Program-made: the position numbers and the translations under genes | NCBI RefSeq assembly: GCF_001870785.1 | Contig: NZ_MOLV01000004.1 | Coordinates: 248,001-312,000, forward strand | DNA length: 64,000 nucleotides | From: Exiguobacterium sp. KRL4 | GTDB lineage: Bacteria > Bacillota > Bacilli > Exiguobacteriales > Exiguobacteriaceae | Direction of reading: 5' to 3' | The notes under the pieces: model-generated | Told to the model about the DNA's origin: nothing | Databases searched by the model: none | What the model saw: the letters and a program-made list of their open reading frames with translations, nothing else | Shown: piece after piece, positions 1-8,711 of the stretch | Numbering within the stretch: position 1 is the stretch's first letter | Layout of the letters: each line of letters opens with the position of its first letter

Positions 1-45
1 GTACTGCGGCCTCCCCTTTTAAACTAAACATGGGAGTGGATTTTC

Positions 46-1575
46 TTGGAATACGTCATTGAGATGCTAAACATACGAAAAGAGTTTGGCACTTTCGTCG
101 CAAATGATAACATCACGCTCCAGCTTCGGAAAGGTGAGATTCACGCTTTACTTGGTGAAAACGGTGCCGGAAAATCGACGCTGATGAACGTCTTATTTGG
201 TTTGTATCAGCCTGAGGCTGGAGAGATTCGTGTACGTGGTGAAAAAGTGAATATTACGAGTCCAAACGTCGCGAATGATCTTGGAATCGGCATGGTACAC
301 CAACATTTCATGCTCGTTCAAAATTTCACGGTAACAGAAAACATCATCTTGGGTGCAGAACCGAAAGCAGGTCTGAAAATCGACCGGGCAGCGGCACGTG
401 AAAAAGTCCGTCAAATTTCAGAACAATACGGTCTTGCCGTCGATCCGGATGCAAAAATTGAAGACATTTCCGTTGGTATGCAACAACGTGTCGAAATTTT
501 AAAGACGTTGTATCGTGGTGCGGACATCTTGATCTTTGATGAGCCATCTGCTGTTTTAACACCACAGGAGATCAAAGAATTGATTCAAATCATGAATCGA
601 TTGATTGCGGAAGGGAAATCGATTATATTGATTACCCATAAGTTAAAGGAAATCATGGAAGTGGCCGACCGTTGTACGACGATTCGTCGCGGAAAGTATA
701 TCGGAACAGTGGACATCGATGAAACGATGACCCAATCCAGATTAGCTGAGATGATGGTAGGGCGTGAAGTAAACTTTAATGCGGAGTATTCCAAGGCAAA
801 TCCACAAGAACTTGTGCTGGATATCAAAGATCTGGTCGTAAAAGACAGCCGAGGCATCAAGACAGTCGATGGATTGAATCTAGATATTCGTGCTGGTGAA
901 ATCGTCGGAATCGCAGGGATTGATGGAAATGGACAAACAGAGTTGATTGAAGCCATTACAGGTCTTCGTAAAGCAGACAGCGGCGAGATTTTCCTGAATA
1001 ACAAATCGATCAAAAACTTGAAACCACGGAAAGTAACAGAATCCGGTGTGGGTCACATTCCACAGGATCGACATAAACATGGTCTTGTATTGGATTATTC
1101 AATCGGGCATAACATGGTGTTACAAACGTACTACAAACAACCGTATTCGAAAGCAGGTATCATGAACTACGGTCAGGTCATGGAAAAAGCAAAAACCTTA
1201 ATCGAGAAGTTCGACGTCCGAACTCCAAGTCCGGAAACATTTGCCCGTGCCTTATCGGGTGGAAATCAGCAAAAGGCAATCATTGCCCGAGAAGTTGACC
1301 GTTCACCTGACTTACTGATTGCAGCACAGCCAACACGTGGACTGGATGTCGGAGCGATTGAATTCATTCATGAACAGTTGGTTCTTGAACGGGAAAAAGG
1401 CCGAGCTGTTCTGTTGATTTCGTTTGAACTAGAAGAAATTCTTCAAGTTTCAGATCGAATTGCGGTTCTTTATGAAGGTCGAACGGTTGCCTTCCTCGAT
1501 CCAAAAGAGACAAACGAGATCGAACTAGGATTCTTGATGGCTGGCGGTAAGAAAGAGGAGGTCGGTCGTTCATGA
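46..1575 (+). CDS. nupO: Nucleoside ABC transporter, duplicated ATP-binding protein
   Basis: This 509-residue protein is the energy-coupling ATPase of a BmpA/nucleoside-type ABC importer on the cytoplasmic face of the membrane. It contains two fused nucleotide-binding domains. The first has a Walker A motif (GENGAGKST, about residues 37-45), a degenerate VGMQQ signature and a FDEPSAVL Walker B. The second has GIDGNGQTE near residue 293, an LSGGNQQK signature near 403 and the family-typical AAQPTRGLD in place of a normal Walker B. It starts with TTG after a GGGAGTGG ribosome site. Its stop overlaps the start of the permease gene, so the three genes form an operon. The matching lipoprotein (NupN/Bmp) would lie just left of the window. 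B. subtilis NupO is the closest recognised relative; the substrate (guanosine or other nucleosides) is inferred. Confidence 0.9.
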   Translation: MEYVIEMLNIRKEFGTFVANDNITLQLRKGEIHALLGENGAGKSTLMNVLFGLYQPEAGEIRVRGEKVNITSPNVANDLGIGMVHQHFMLVQNFTVTENIILGAEPKAGLKIDRAAAREKVRQISEQYGLAVDPDAKIEDISVGMQQRVEILKTLYRGADILIFDEPSAVLTPQEIKELIQIMNRLIAEGKSIILITHKLKEIMEVADRCTTIRRGKYIGTVDIDETMTQSRLAEMMVGREVNFNAEYSKANPQELVLDIKDLVVKDSRGIKTVDGLNLDIRAGEIVGIAGIDGNGQTELIEAITGLRKADSGEIFLNNKSIKNLKPRKVTESGVGHIPQDRHKHGLVLDYSIGHNMVLQTYYKQPYSKAGIMNYGQVMEKAKTLIEKFDVRTPSPETFARALSGGNQQKAIIAREVDRSPDLLIAAQPTRGLDVGAIEFIHEQLVLEREKGRAVLLISFELEEILQVSDRIAVLYEGRTVAFLDPKETNEIELGFLMAGGKKEEVGRS

Positions 1576-2645
1576 AACTCGAACGTTTTTACGGAATCTT
1601 GATTCCGATTCTTTCCATCATTTTAGGGATGGTCGTAGGTGCGATCGTCATGCTGGCTGGTGGGTACAATCCGATTGACGGATTCGATCAATTATTTTAC
1701 GGGATTTTTGGTGAACCGTACAGCATCGGTGAAACCTTACGAGCTGCTGCTCCTTTGATCTTTGCCGGACTTGCCGTTGCGTTTGCTTTCCGGACAGGAC
1801 TATTTAACATCGGGGTTGAAGGACAAGTGTTGGTCGGCTGGATGGTTGCCGTCTGGATCGGGATTGAGTTTGATCTCCCGACAGCGATTCACTTGCCGCT
1901 CGCACTGATTGGAGCGGGTCTTGCGGGTGCATTATGGGCCTCGATTCCGGGTATCTTAAAAGCAAAATTCCACGTGCACGAAGTTATCACATCAATCATG
2001 ATGAACTATATCGCCCTATATGTGACGAATGATATTTTACGTCATGTCATCGGGATTGAAAACGAACGGACGGAGTCGGTGAAAGAATCAGCTTCACTTG
2101 CTTCACCATTCCTACAAGAATTGACGGATTTCTCACGTCTTCATAACGGAATTTTCATTGCTGTCTTGGCAGCACTCGTCTTTTGGTTCATCCTTTGGAA
2201 AACGACGCTCGGTTATGAACTACGGGCAGTTGGTTTCAATAAGAGTGCAGCAGAATATGCCGGTATGGGTGTTAACAAGAACATTGTTCTCTCATTCGTC
2301 ATCTCAGGCGTGTTCGCAGGTCTTGCTGGTGCGATGGAAGGGTTAGGGACGTTCCAAAACATGACGTTGAATGCCTCGTTCACGGGCGTCGGATTTGACG
2401 GGATTGCCGTTGCCTTACTGGGTGCGAACAATCCAATCGGTGTTGTTCTTGCCGCCTTACTGTTTGCGGGTCTCAATATCGGTGGTCTGTCCATGCAACA
2501 GATTGGCATCCCACCTGAATTAATTAAAATCATCATTGCGTTTATCATCATCTTTGTCGCTTCTGGTTACGCGATCCGTCTCTTAATTGAGAAGTTTACG
2601 GTCAAAAAAACAGAAGCCAAAAAAGTGAAAGGAGCCGATAAATAA
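1572..2645 (+). CDS. nupP: Nucleoside ABC transporter permease 1
   Basis: This is a 357-residue integral membrane permease of the BPD_transp_2 (branched-chain/nucleoside) family, with about eight to ten hydrophobic segments. The motif GLFNIGVEGQ near residue 77 and the glycine-rich GLAGAMEGLG near 251 are typical of the first permease of Bmp-type nucleoside importers. Its start overlaps the stop of the ATPase gene by four bases (ATGA), and its stop overlaps the start of the second permease, which indicates translational coupling. The lysine-rich C-terminus is cytoplasmic. It pairs with the next protein to form the translocation pore. The assignment to NupP rests on family resemblance and gene order. 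Confidence 0.88.
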   Translation: MKLERFYGILIPILSIILGMVVGAIVMLAGGYNPIDGFDQLFYGIFGEPYSIGETLRAAAPLIFAGLAVAFAFRTGLFNIGVEGQVLVGWMVAVWIGIEFDLPTAIHLPLALIGAGLAGALWASIPGILKAKFHVHEVITSIMMNYIALYVTNDILRHVIGIENERTESVKESASLASPFLQELTDFSRLHNGIFIAVLAALVFWFILWKTTLGYELRAVGFNKSAAEYAGMGVNKNIVLSFVISGVFAGLAGAMEGLGTFQNMTLNASFTGVGFDGIAVALLGANNPIGVVLAALLFAGLNIGGLSMQQIGIPPELIKIIIAFIIIFVASGYAIRLLIEKFTVKKTEAKKVKGADK

Positions 2646-3604
2646 TGGGCTTTCTAGAAGTACTTTATATTGTCGTACCAATTGCGCTTGCCTATTCGGC
2701 TCCATTAATTATTGCAGCACTTGGTGGAATCTTCAGTGAACGTTCAGGTGTCGTCAACATTGCCCTTGAAGGATTGATGGTCATGGGTGCGTTCTCAGGA
2801 ATCGTTTCCGCTTTGACGTTGTCAAAAATGGGATTAGGCGCAGCAAGTCCTTGGCTTGCGATGTTAATTGCCATCGTCATCGGAGCAGTCTTCTCCTTGT
2901 TCCTTGCGATTCCAGCGATTCTTTTCCGTGCGGATCAGACAGTTCTTGGAGTAGCCATCAACATGTTGGCGGTAGGTCTGGCGATTTTCCTTGTCCGTGC
3001 CTTTTATGGTAAAGGACAAACGGATTCGATTCCGAATCGGATTTCGAAAGAAAATGTGCCATTCTTATCGGATATTCCGGTCCTCAAAATGTTTTTTGCA
3101 AACGTTTATTACACATCGTACATTGCGATTGCGTTAGCGTTCGTCGCTTGGTATGTCATCTTTAAGACACCGTTTGGTCTTCGTCTCCGTTCAGTCGGTG
3201 AACATCCGATGGCGGCGGATACGATGGGAATCAATGTTACGAAAATGCGTTTCATCGGTGTCATGATTTCCGGTGGATTCGGCGGACTCGCCGGTGCAGT
3301 TTATGCGACGTCGATTTCATTGAACTTTAGTGTGACGACGATTCTCGGACAAGGATTCTTAGCCATTGCGGCAATGATTTTCGGAAAATGGAATCCACTT
3401 GGAGCGATGGGTGCTGCCCTATTCTTCGGTTTCGCGCAGGCGATTTCGATTATCGGACAACAGTTGCCGCTACTCGACCAAATTCCACAAGTCTACTTGT
3501 TGATTGCACCGTACTTGCTGACGATCCTTGCACTTGCTGGTGTTGTGGGACGAGCCGATGCACCAAAAGCTGTCGGTGTACCCTACATCAAAGGGAAACG
3601 TTAA
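2645..3604 (+). CDS. nupQ: Nucleoside ABC transporter permease 2
   Basis: This is the second 319-residue membrane permease of the nucleoside importer, homologous in fold to its neighbour and forming the other half of the channel. It carries the family motif RSGVVNIALEGLM near residues 30-42 and a later GGLAGAVYA. The start codon shares one base with the upstream TAA stop. The gene ends the operon: a strong hairpin with a T-run follows within 20 bases. Identification as NupQ/YufQ is based on the ATPase-permease-permease order and the Bmp-type permease sequence. Confidence 0.88.
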   Translation: MGFLEVLYIVVPIALAYSAPLIIAALGGIFSERSGVVNIALEGLMVMGAFSGIVSALTLSKMGLGAASPWLAMLIAIVIGAVFSLFLAIPAILFRADQTVLGVAINMLAVGLAIFLVRAFYGKGQTDSIPNRISKENVPFLSDIPVLKMFFANVYYTSYIAIALAFVAWYVIFKTPFGLRLRSVGEHPMAADTMGINVTKMRFIGVMISGGFGGLAGAVYATSISLNFSVTTILGQGFLAIAAMIFGKWNPLGAMGAALFFGFAQAISIIGQQLPLLDQIPQVYLLIAPYLLTILALAGVVGRADAPKAVGVPYIKGKR

Positions 3605-3618
3605 AGCTAGTTTTATAA

Positions 3619-3664
3619 GAGCATCAAGCCATAGTTTTTCTGTGGTTTGATGCTCTTTTTTTAT
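3619..3664 (+). terminator. Rho-independent terminator of the nup operon
   Basis: An approximately 15-base-pair stem (AGAGCATCAAGCCATA pairing with the TGTGGTTTGATGCTCT arm through two G-T pairs) is followed by eight T residues. It ends the nupOPQ transcript. Confidence 0.85.
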
Positions 3665-3670
3665 TTAAAC

Positions 3671-3704
3671 GAAAAAACGATACAACCTGTAAAGGTCGTA
3701 TCGT
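3671..3704 (-). terminator. Terminator of the ferredoxin gene
   Basis: The sequence ACGATACAACC pairs with GGTCGTATCGT around a short loop. On the minus strand the hairpin is followed by a run of T residues (the A-run at 3672-3677). It sits 12 bases beyond the fer stop codon. Confidence 0.8.
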
Positions 3705-3716
3705 CAGAATAGATGT

Positions 3717-3968
<252 letters not shown>

Positions 3969-4026
3969 TCATTCTCCTCTCTATTCGAAAACATTGGAAA
4001 CTAAGTACTGTTCTCCTCTATAAGTC

Positions 4027-4055
4027 ATTGTATCGGACTCATGCACGCTTTTCAA
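4027..4055 (-). promoter_or_regulatory. Sigma-A type promoter of fer
   Basis: On the minus strand a TTGAAA -35 box and a TACAAT -10 box are separated by exactly 17 bases, about 65 bases upstream of the fer start. This is a near-consensus housekeeping promoter. Confidence 0.7.
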
Positions 4056-4248
4056 TGAGGAAGAGGTAGAAGTATGTAGAGAACTGTTTTGTTTAAGGGA
4101 AAGTGTCGACCAGTTCTTGTTCATTTTATTCAAAATGGCGAATTTGTAAGTAGAACTGTAAAATAAGAGCGAACGAACGAAATGCATCTCGATCAAATGG
4201 AAACAAGGTCGGGAGAGCTGTTGCTGACTCTACGAAGGGAGGATTCAT

Positions 4249-5262
4249 ATGGAGCGGACAGTGTTACGACAAGTTGTGATGGAAGCGATCATTCGGTTAC
4301 GAAACGAACGGACGGATCGGAGTTTATTTCATATTTTTCAAGGGAAACGATCAGCGACGTCTTTGCAGGATGCTCATTTTTATGGATTAGAGTCCGTTTT
4401 TGGAATGCTCCCTCTAAAAAAAGAGCGGTTTGAACAAGTATTACGAGAACTAGAACAGGCTGGCTGGATTAGGCAGGAACAGACGTTAATCGTAACTGAA
4501 TCTGGACAACGTCAAGTCAGTAGCCCGTTTTTAGTAGACGAGTTGGGGGGAGAACTGCGCGGATATCCGATTTTATTATGGAAACGAGTCAGTTTGTTGA
4601 TCCAAACCATCATCTGTCTAGAGCAACAAACTTTTTTTGTTCCCGTCCAACAGGATAGTGGTGTGAAGGAATGGGTTCGAAAACAAGTGAAGCAACTACC
4701 AAAACGAGCAATCTGGATGAGGGAAATCCATCAGGAACTAGAAATCGCCTTCAGTCAGCTGACGGAACGGGAAGCAACCCTGATCAGTTATCGTCTGTCC
4801 GGACAAAAAACAGGATTATCGTTTCCGCAACTCAGTGAAAGGTTAGGGACGGATCTGCTTTCACTCCAACTGGAATTCGTGATGGCATGGCGAAAATGTT
4901 TACGTGTATTACCAGAGGCCGGTCTGATTTTATCCTTAGGTACGGATATCGATCAGACAAGGATGACCCAGTCGGCAAAAAAAACATGGGAGATGCTCAA
5001 ACAAGGCTATTCGGTTCAACAAATTGCGGAACGACGTCGGTTGAAAAAAAGTACGATGGAAGATCATTTAGTAGAAATGGCAATGTATGCCCCGGTTTTC
5101 CCGATCGATCAGTTTTTATCCGCTGAGGCATACGAAGAAGTAGTGATAGTATCCGATCATTTGGGAACATTCTCTTTGAAGCGCATCAAACAAGAATTGA
5201 CACAGGAAATTGATTATTTTCAAATCCGCGTCGCATTAGCAAGGAAGGTGGTCAATCGATGA
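4249..5262 (+). CDS. ypbB: YpbB family helix-turn-helix protein
   Basis: This 337-residue protein matches the YpbB family, which in Bacillales lies directly upstream of the short RecQ helicase. It has no enzymatic motif I can recognise. The C-terminal third (about residues 255-285, with QQIAERRRLKKSTMEDHL) reads as a helix-turn-helix resembling the domain found at the C-terminus of RecQ proteins, so it may supply in trans a DNA-binding module to the short RecQ encoded next. It starts with ATG after AAGGGAGGA. The stop overlaps the ATGATG of recQ, so the two are co-translated. The functional link is inference; the family and order are established. Confidence 0.8.
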   Translation: MERTVLRQVVMEAIIRLRNERTDRSLFHIFQGKRSATSLQDAHFYGLESVFGMLPLKKERFEQVLRELEQAGWIRQEQTLIVTESGQRQVSSPFLVDELGGELRGYPILLWKRVSLLIQTIICLEQQTFFVPVQQDSGVKEWVRKQVKQLPKRAIWMREIHQELEIAFSQLTEREATLISYRLSGQKTGLSFPQLSERLGTDLLSLQLEFVMAWRKCLRVLPEAGLILSLGTDIDQTRMTQSAKKTWEMLKQGYSVQQIAERRRLKKSTMEDHLVEMAMYAPVFPIDQFLSAEAYEEVVIVSDHLGTFSLKRIKQELTQEIDYFQIRVALARKVVNR

Positions 5263-6692
5263 TGGAAGAAGTATTAAAACAAGTTTTTCGATACGATCAT
5301 TTTCGTGCTGGTCAACAACCCATCATTGAGTCCGTTCTTGCAGGTCAAGACACGGTTGCGATTTTGCCGACTGGCGGGGGGAAGTCAGTGTGTTATCAGT
5401 TGCCGTCATATCTGCAGCCGGATGGTTTGACATTGATTTTGTCGCCCCTTCTTTCATTGATCGAGGATCAAGTCATGCAAATCAAAAGTCGTGGCGAACG
5501 AGCTGTCGCCAAGTTGACGTCGCTTGAGACTCGGGAACAAAAAGAACACATCCTGCACCATCTCGACCGGTTACGTTATTTATACTTGTCACCTGAACAG
5601 TTAGCGGTTCCACAAATCAAACGGCGTTTGGCGGAAGTTAAGATCAATCTATTCGTCGTCGATGAAGCACATTGCATCTCGCAGTGGGGACATGAGTTCA
5701 GGACGGACTATGCGAAATTAGGCCATGTCCGGCAGCAACTGGGGAATCCGCCGTGTTTGGCCTTGACGGCAACAGCAACAGATCAAGTGGAACAAGACAT
5801 CATAGAAGGACTGGCGTTACGTCAGCCGACACGAATCCGTCATTCGGTCAATCGCCCGGAAATTCAGTTGATTGTCAAACAGACTGAACAAGCGGATAAA
5901 GATCTTGTATTAGAAGAACAGTTAAAAATGGTCGAGCGACCTTGCGTCATCTATACGACGACACGTAAAGAGGCAGAACGCATCGCAAAACTCGTTACGA
6001 ATGCAGTTTATTATCATGCAGGTCTTGAAGCGGAAGATCGCCAATTGATTCAACAACAATTTCTACATGATGAAATTGACTGCCTCGTTTGTACAAGTGC
6101 CTTCGGAATGGGGGTCAATAAAGCGAATGTCCGGACGGTCATTCATTATACGATGCCGGCGACGATTGAAGCTTACATGCAAGAAATCGGACGAGCTGGT
6201 CGAGATGGTCAACCATCGACAGCCATCTTGTTGTACGCACCGGGTGACCAGCGTCTGCAACAGTTTTTAGTAGAAAAACAGTATGCACCGTCTTTATGGA
6301 TTGATCAAGTGGCACGGGGACGTGTCCAGAATGATTCGTTTGAAATAATCGAACGACGTTTTGGTTTGAATGCGGATGATCCGGCGTATCGTTTGCTAAA
6401 AACGCAACTGATGGACGGGAAAACGCGTGCCGAGATCATCGACTGGCAAGAAAATCGAAAAAAAATACGTTTACGTGAACTTATGCAAATGATAAATTAT
6501 ATTCAAAATACGTTTTGTCGCCGAACCTTCATCTTAAACCATTTTGGTGAAGACCCCATTATTCAGGACCGGTGTTGTGACAACTGCGGTACGCTTACGG
6601 TAGCCGGACCCATCAGTCATGTCGAGCAAGACCAACTGAACTGGAGGCGCCGATTAGAAGAAGTCTTTTTTTCATCCCACCATTCAGTGTAA
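5259..6692 (+). CDS. recS: RecQ-type ATP-dependent DNA helicase (short form, RecS)
   Basis: This 477-residue superfamily 2 DNA helicase unwinds DNA 3'-5' during recombination and fork repair. It shows Walker A PTGGGKS (residues 37-43), a DEAH box at about 135 followed by CISQWGHEF (the RecQ aromatic-rich loop), and motif VI QEIGRAGRDGQPS. The C-terminus has a short zinc-binding type cysteine set (near CRRTF and CCDNC) but no winged-helix or HRDC domain, which matches the short RecS form of B. subtilis rather than full RecQ. It overlaps the end of ypbB by four bases. The start could be either of two adjacent ATGs. Confidence 0.92.
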   Translation: MMEEVLKQVFRYDHFRAGQQPIIESVLAGQDTVAILPTGGGKSVCYQLPSYLQPDGLTLILSPLLSLIEDQVMQIKSRGERAVAKLTSLETREQKEHILHHLDRLRYLYLSPEQLAVPQIKRRLAEVKINLFVVDEAHCISQWGHEFRTDYAKLGHVRQQLGNPPCLALTATATDQVEQDIIEGLALRQPTRIRHSVNRPEIQLIVKQTEQADKDLVLEEQLKMVERPCVIYTTTRKEAERIAKLVTNAVYYHAGLEAEDRQLIQQQFLHDEIDCLVCTSAFGMGVNKANVRTVIHYTMPATIEAYMQEIGRAGRDGQPSTAILLYAPGDQRLQQFLVEKQYAPSLWIDQVARGRVQNDSFEIIERRFGLNADDPAYRLLKTQLMDGKTRAEIIDWQENRKKIRLRELMQMINYIQNTFCRRTFILNHFGEDPIIQDRCCDNCGTLTVAGPISHVEQDQLNWRRRLEEVFFSSHHSV

Positions 6693-6731
6693 ACTAATAG
6701 TATTCCTTATTTTTTAGAAAAGGTGATGAAA

Positions 6732-6926
6732 TTGAGTAAACACGATCAACGAAAAAATCGGCAAGAAGAACAACGGATGACCTTACCTCCACGTTCATCA
6801 AGAATCGAGCACGTGCGTAACGAACGCTTCAAACAACCATTTGCTAAAAATCCACTTGCGATCACACTGACGGTTTTGATGATTACGATCATCATCGCCT
6901 TTGTCTCTATCGGTTTCATGATGTAA
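6732..6926 (+). CDS. Small single-pass membrane protein (position of ypbE)
   Basis: This encodes about 64 residues: a charged, Lys/Arg/Gln-rich cytoplasmic N-terminus and one strong hydrophobic segment (about 42-62, ITLTVLMITIIIAF) that ends the protein. The best ribosome site (AAAAGGTG) favours the TTG at 6732; upstream GTG and ATG codons are alternatives. It occupies the place of B. subtilis ypbE, a membrane protein with an extracellular LysM domain, and resembles only the membrane-anchored beginning of such a protein. No LysM sequence follows before the next gene. Whether it is a reduced YpbE or an unrelated protein cannot be told from sequence alone. Confidence 0.55.
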   Translation: MSKHDQRKNRQEEQRMTLPPRSSRIEHVRNERFKQPFAKNPLAITLTVLMITIIIAFVSIGFMM

Positions 6927-6997
6927 GTGCACATTGTGAACGGAGATTTTTTTCCTTTACGGGTATACTAAAAGGAAGAAGAAAGGAGGCACGGTGC

Positions 6998-7882
6998 ATG
7001 GATCGTGGGAAATACAATATCAAAGCAGTTGCTGCATTGGTGGGACTCAATCCGACGACCATTCGTGCTTGGGAACGGCGGTATCAAGTTCTGGATCCAG
7101 ATCGTAGTGAATCGGGTCATCGTATTTATAGTGATAATGATGTCGCCAAGCTACGCTGGATCGTCGATAAACAAAAAGAGGGGTTATCCGTTTCAAAAGC
7201 CATTCAATTATATGAAATGCCAGTAAACCGAACGGAAGTCCCAATGGATTACGGAATCGAACTGCGTGATCAACTGTTTGAGGCGCTGACGAATTTCGAA
7301 GAACGGCATGCCCATGATATCATGAACAAAGCCTTTTCCATGTTTAGCTTTGATAAAGTGATTCAAGACATCGTGGGTCCTTTGTTACATGAAATCGGGA
7401 CGAAGTGGGAACAAGGGGCGATTACGATCGCCCATGAACATTTTGCGACAGCTTTCTTACGGGCTCGTCTCTCTACCTTATCTCTTCAAATGCCAATCAA
7501 TCCTTTTTTGCCACGAATCTTATGTGTGTGTGCACCGGAGGAGGAACATGAACTCGGGTTACTTTTTTTTACACTCTTTTTACGGCAGTCCGGATTTGAC
7601 GTCATTTTTCTTGGCGCAGGAATTCCGGTACCGGATCTTGTGACAGTGACCAAACAATTGACGCCTCGGGCAGTTGTCCTTTCCTGTACGGTTTCGGACC
7701 ATTTAGACGATTTGGATGAAGCAATCGCTGAAATTCAAAGCAACGTCCCACAAACGGAGATTGGTTTAGGTGGCTACGCTGTCGATCAGCATCCAGAAAA
7801 ATACGGGGATCTGTTACTTGGATCGGATGATCGTGCCTGGAAAAGTTGGTTAAGTCGACTCACCCCGACAACTGGTGTATAG
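6998..7882 (+). CDS. MerR-family regulator with cobalamin-binding photoreceptor domains (CarH/LitR type)
   Basis: This 294-residue protein has a MerR DNA-binding domain at residues 6-74 (TIRAWERRY and the SGHRIYS wing). A helical cobalamin cap domain follows (about 90-165) and then a Rossmann-like B12-binding domain (about 172-290). It carries both signatures of adenosylcobalamin photoreceptors: Wx9EH (Trp137, Glu147, His148) over the upper axial ligand, and ExHxxG (Glu182, His184, Gly187) supplying the lower ligand. In CarH of Thermus and LitR of Bacillus megaterium this module represses carotenoid or light-response genes in the dark and releases DNA in light. The gene has a strong GAAAGGAGG site. 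No pigment or photolyase gene lies in the window, so targets are unknown. Family assignment is firm; light sensing is inferred. Confidence 0.85.
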   Translation: MDRGKYNIKAVAALVGLNPTTIRAWERRYQVLDPDRSESGHRIYSDNDVAKLRWIVDKQKEGLSVSKAIQLYEMPVNRTEVPMDYGIELRDQLFEALTNFEERHAHDIMNKAFSMFSFDKVIQDIVGPLLHEIGTKWEQGAITIAHEHFATAFLRARLSTLSLQMPINPFLPRILCVCAPEEEHELGLLFFTLFLRQSGFDVIFLGAGIPVPDLVTVTKQLTPRAVVLSCTVSDHLDDLDEAIAEIQSNVPQTEIGLGGYAVDQHPEKYGDLLLGSDDRAWKSWLSRLTPTTGV

Positions 7883-7941
7883 TGTGTGACATATCGAACG
7901 GAGAGCTTCTGTACTCTGCCGAGTGACTGGAGGAGTCTAAG

Positions 7942-8532
7942 ATGAGGTTTGAACAATTTAAACAAGGGCATTTGCGGGTCTTCGTGTCAAAACAAGAATT
8001 ATCGGTGCATGACGTGCGACCAGAAACGTTAGCTGTCGGAAAAGGACAAGCCTTACTACGAAACTTATTAGAAGAAGCAGAGTCTAATTACGGCTTTCAT
8101 GCTGTCGGGACACTTGACTTTTTTGTGACGTTTTTCCCGAACGATGGAATGTTGGTGGATGTCCGGCGTGATGGTGTCATGCCGGAAGAAACATTTGAAG
8201 AGTTTGATCAAGTGGAGATTCGGATGACGGTTGATATCGTTCACCATGTCTTGTATCAACTCGACAAGTTCGAAGACGTCATCCAGGCTAGCCATGGTCT
8301 GGTTCGTCATATCAAGCAAACAGAAACGGGTGGAGCACTCTATTTCTTTGAAGGACGTTATTATTTGTATTTCCAGGAACAAATGAAACAACAGGTCGAG
8401 CAAACCATGACGACGATTTTATCGGAATATGGAACACCAAGTCCGAAAAGTCCCCTTGTCATGGCAGAATACGGGAAGGTGATTATGTCAGAAGACGCAA
8501 TCACGACTATAACAACAACATTTACACCTTGA
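7942..8532 (+). CDS. ypbH: MecA-family adaptor protein for the ClpC protease
   Basis: This 196-residue protein belongs to the MecA/YpbH family. It has an N-terminal substrate-binding part and an acidic C-terminal domain (from about residue 110) that docks on ClpC, with a hydrophilic linker between. MecA targets ComK and other substrates for ClpCP degradation; YpbH is its paralogue. The length (196) and the location just before gudB and ypdA match YpbH better than MecA (about 218 residues), but with only one copy visible the distinction is not certain. It begins with ATG after CTGGAGGAG and is followed by a strong terminator. Confidence 0.85.
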   Translation: MRFEQFKQGHLRVFVSKQELSVHDVRPETLAVGKGQALLRNLLEEAESNYGFHAVGTLDFFVTFFPNDGMLVDVRRDGVMPEETFEEFDQVEIRMTVDIVHHVLYQLDKFEDVIQASHGLVRHIKQTETGGALYFFEGRYYLYFQEQMKQQVEQTMTTILSEYGTPSPKSPLVMAEYGKVIMSEDAITTITTTFTP

Positions 8533-8578
8533 CGTCTGGCACTGATTTTGATCGTGATACCGTCATTGTGTATATAAA

Positions 8579-8617
8579 AAGTCACTTCACCGAATGGATT
8601 CGGGAAGTGATTTTTTA
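8579..8617 (+). terminator. Terminator after the MecA-family gene
   Basis: A stem of CACTTC-A-CCGAAT against ATTCGGGAAGTG with a single bulged A is followed by six T residues. It ends the recQ/merR/mecA run before the ddl promoter region. Confidence 0.8.
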
Positions 8618-8711
8618 TGTGCCTTGATGACCATTGCGACCATTTTGTGTTTTTTCGAATAAAAAGTGGTGGTATGATAAGCATTGAACGTAAGATGAGG
8701 GAGTGAACATA

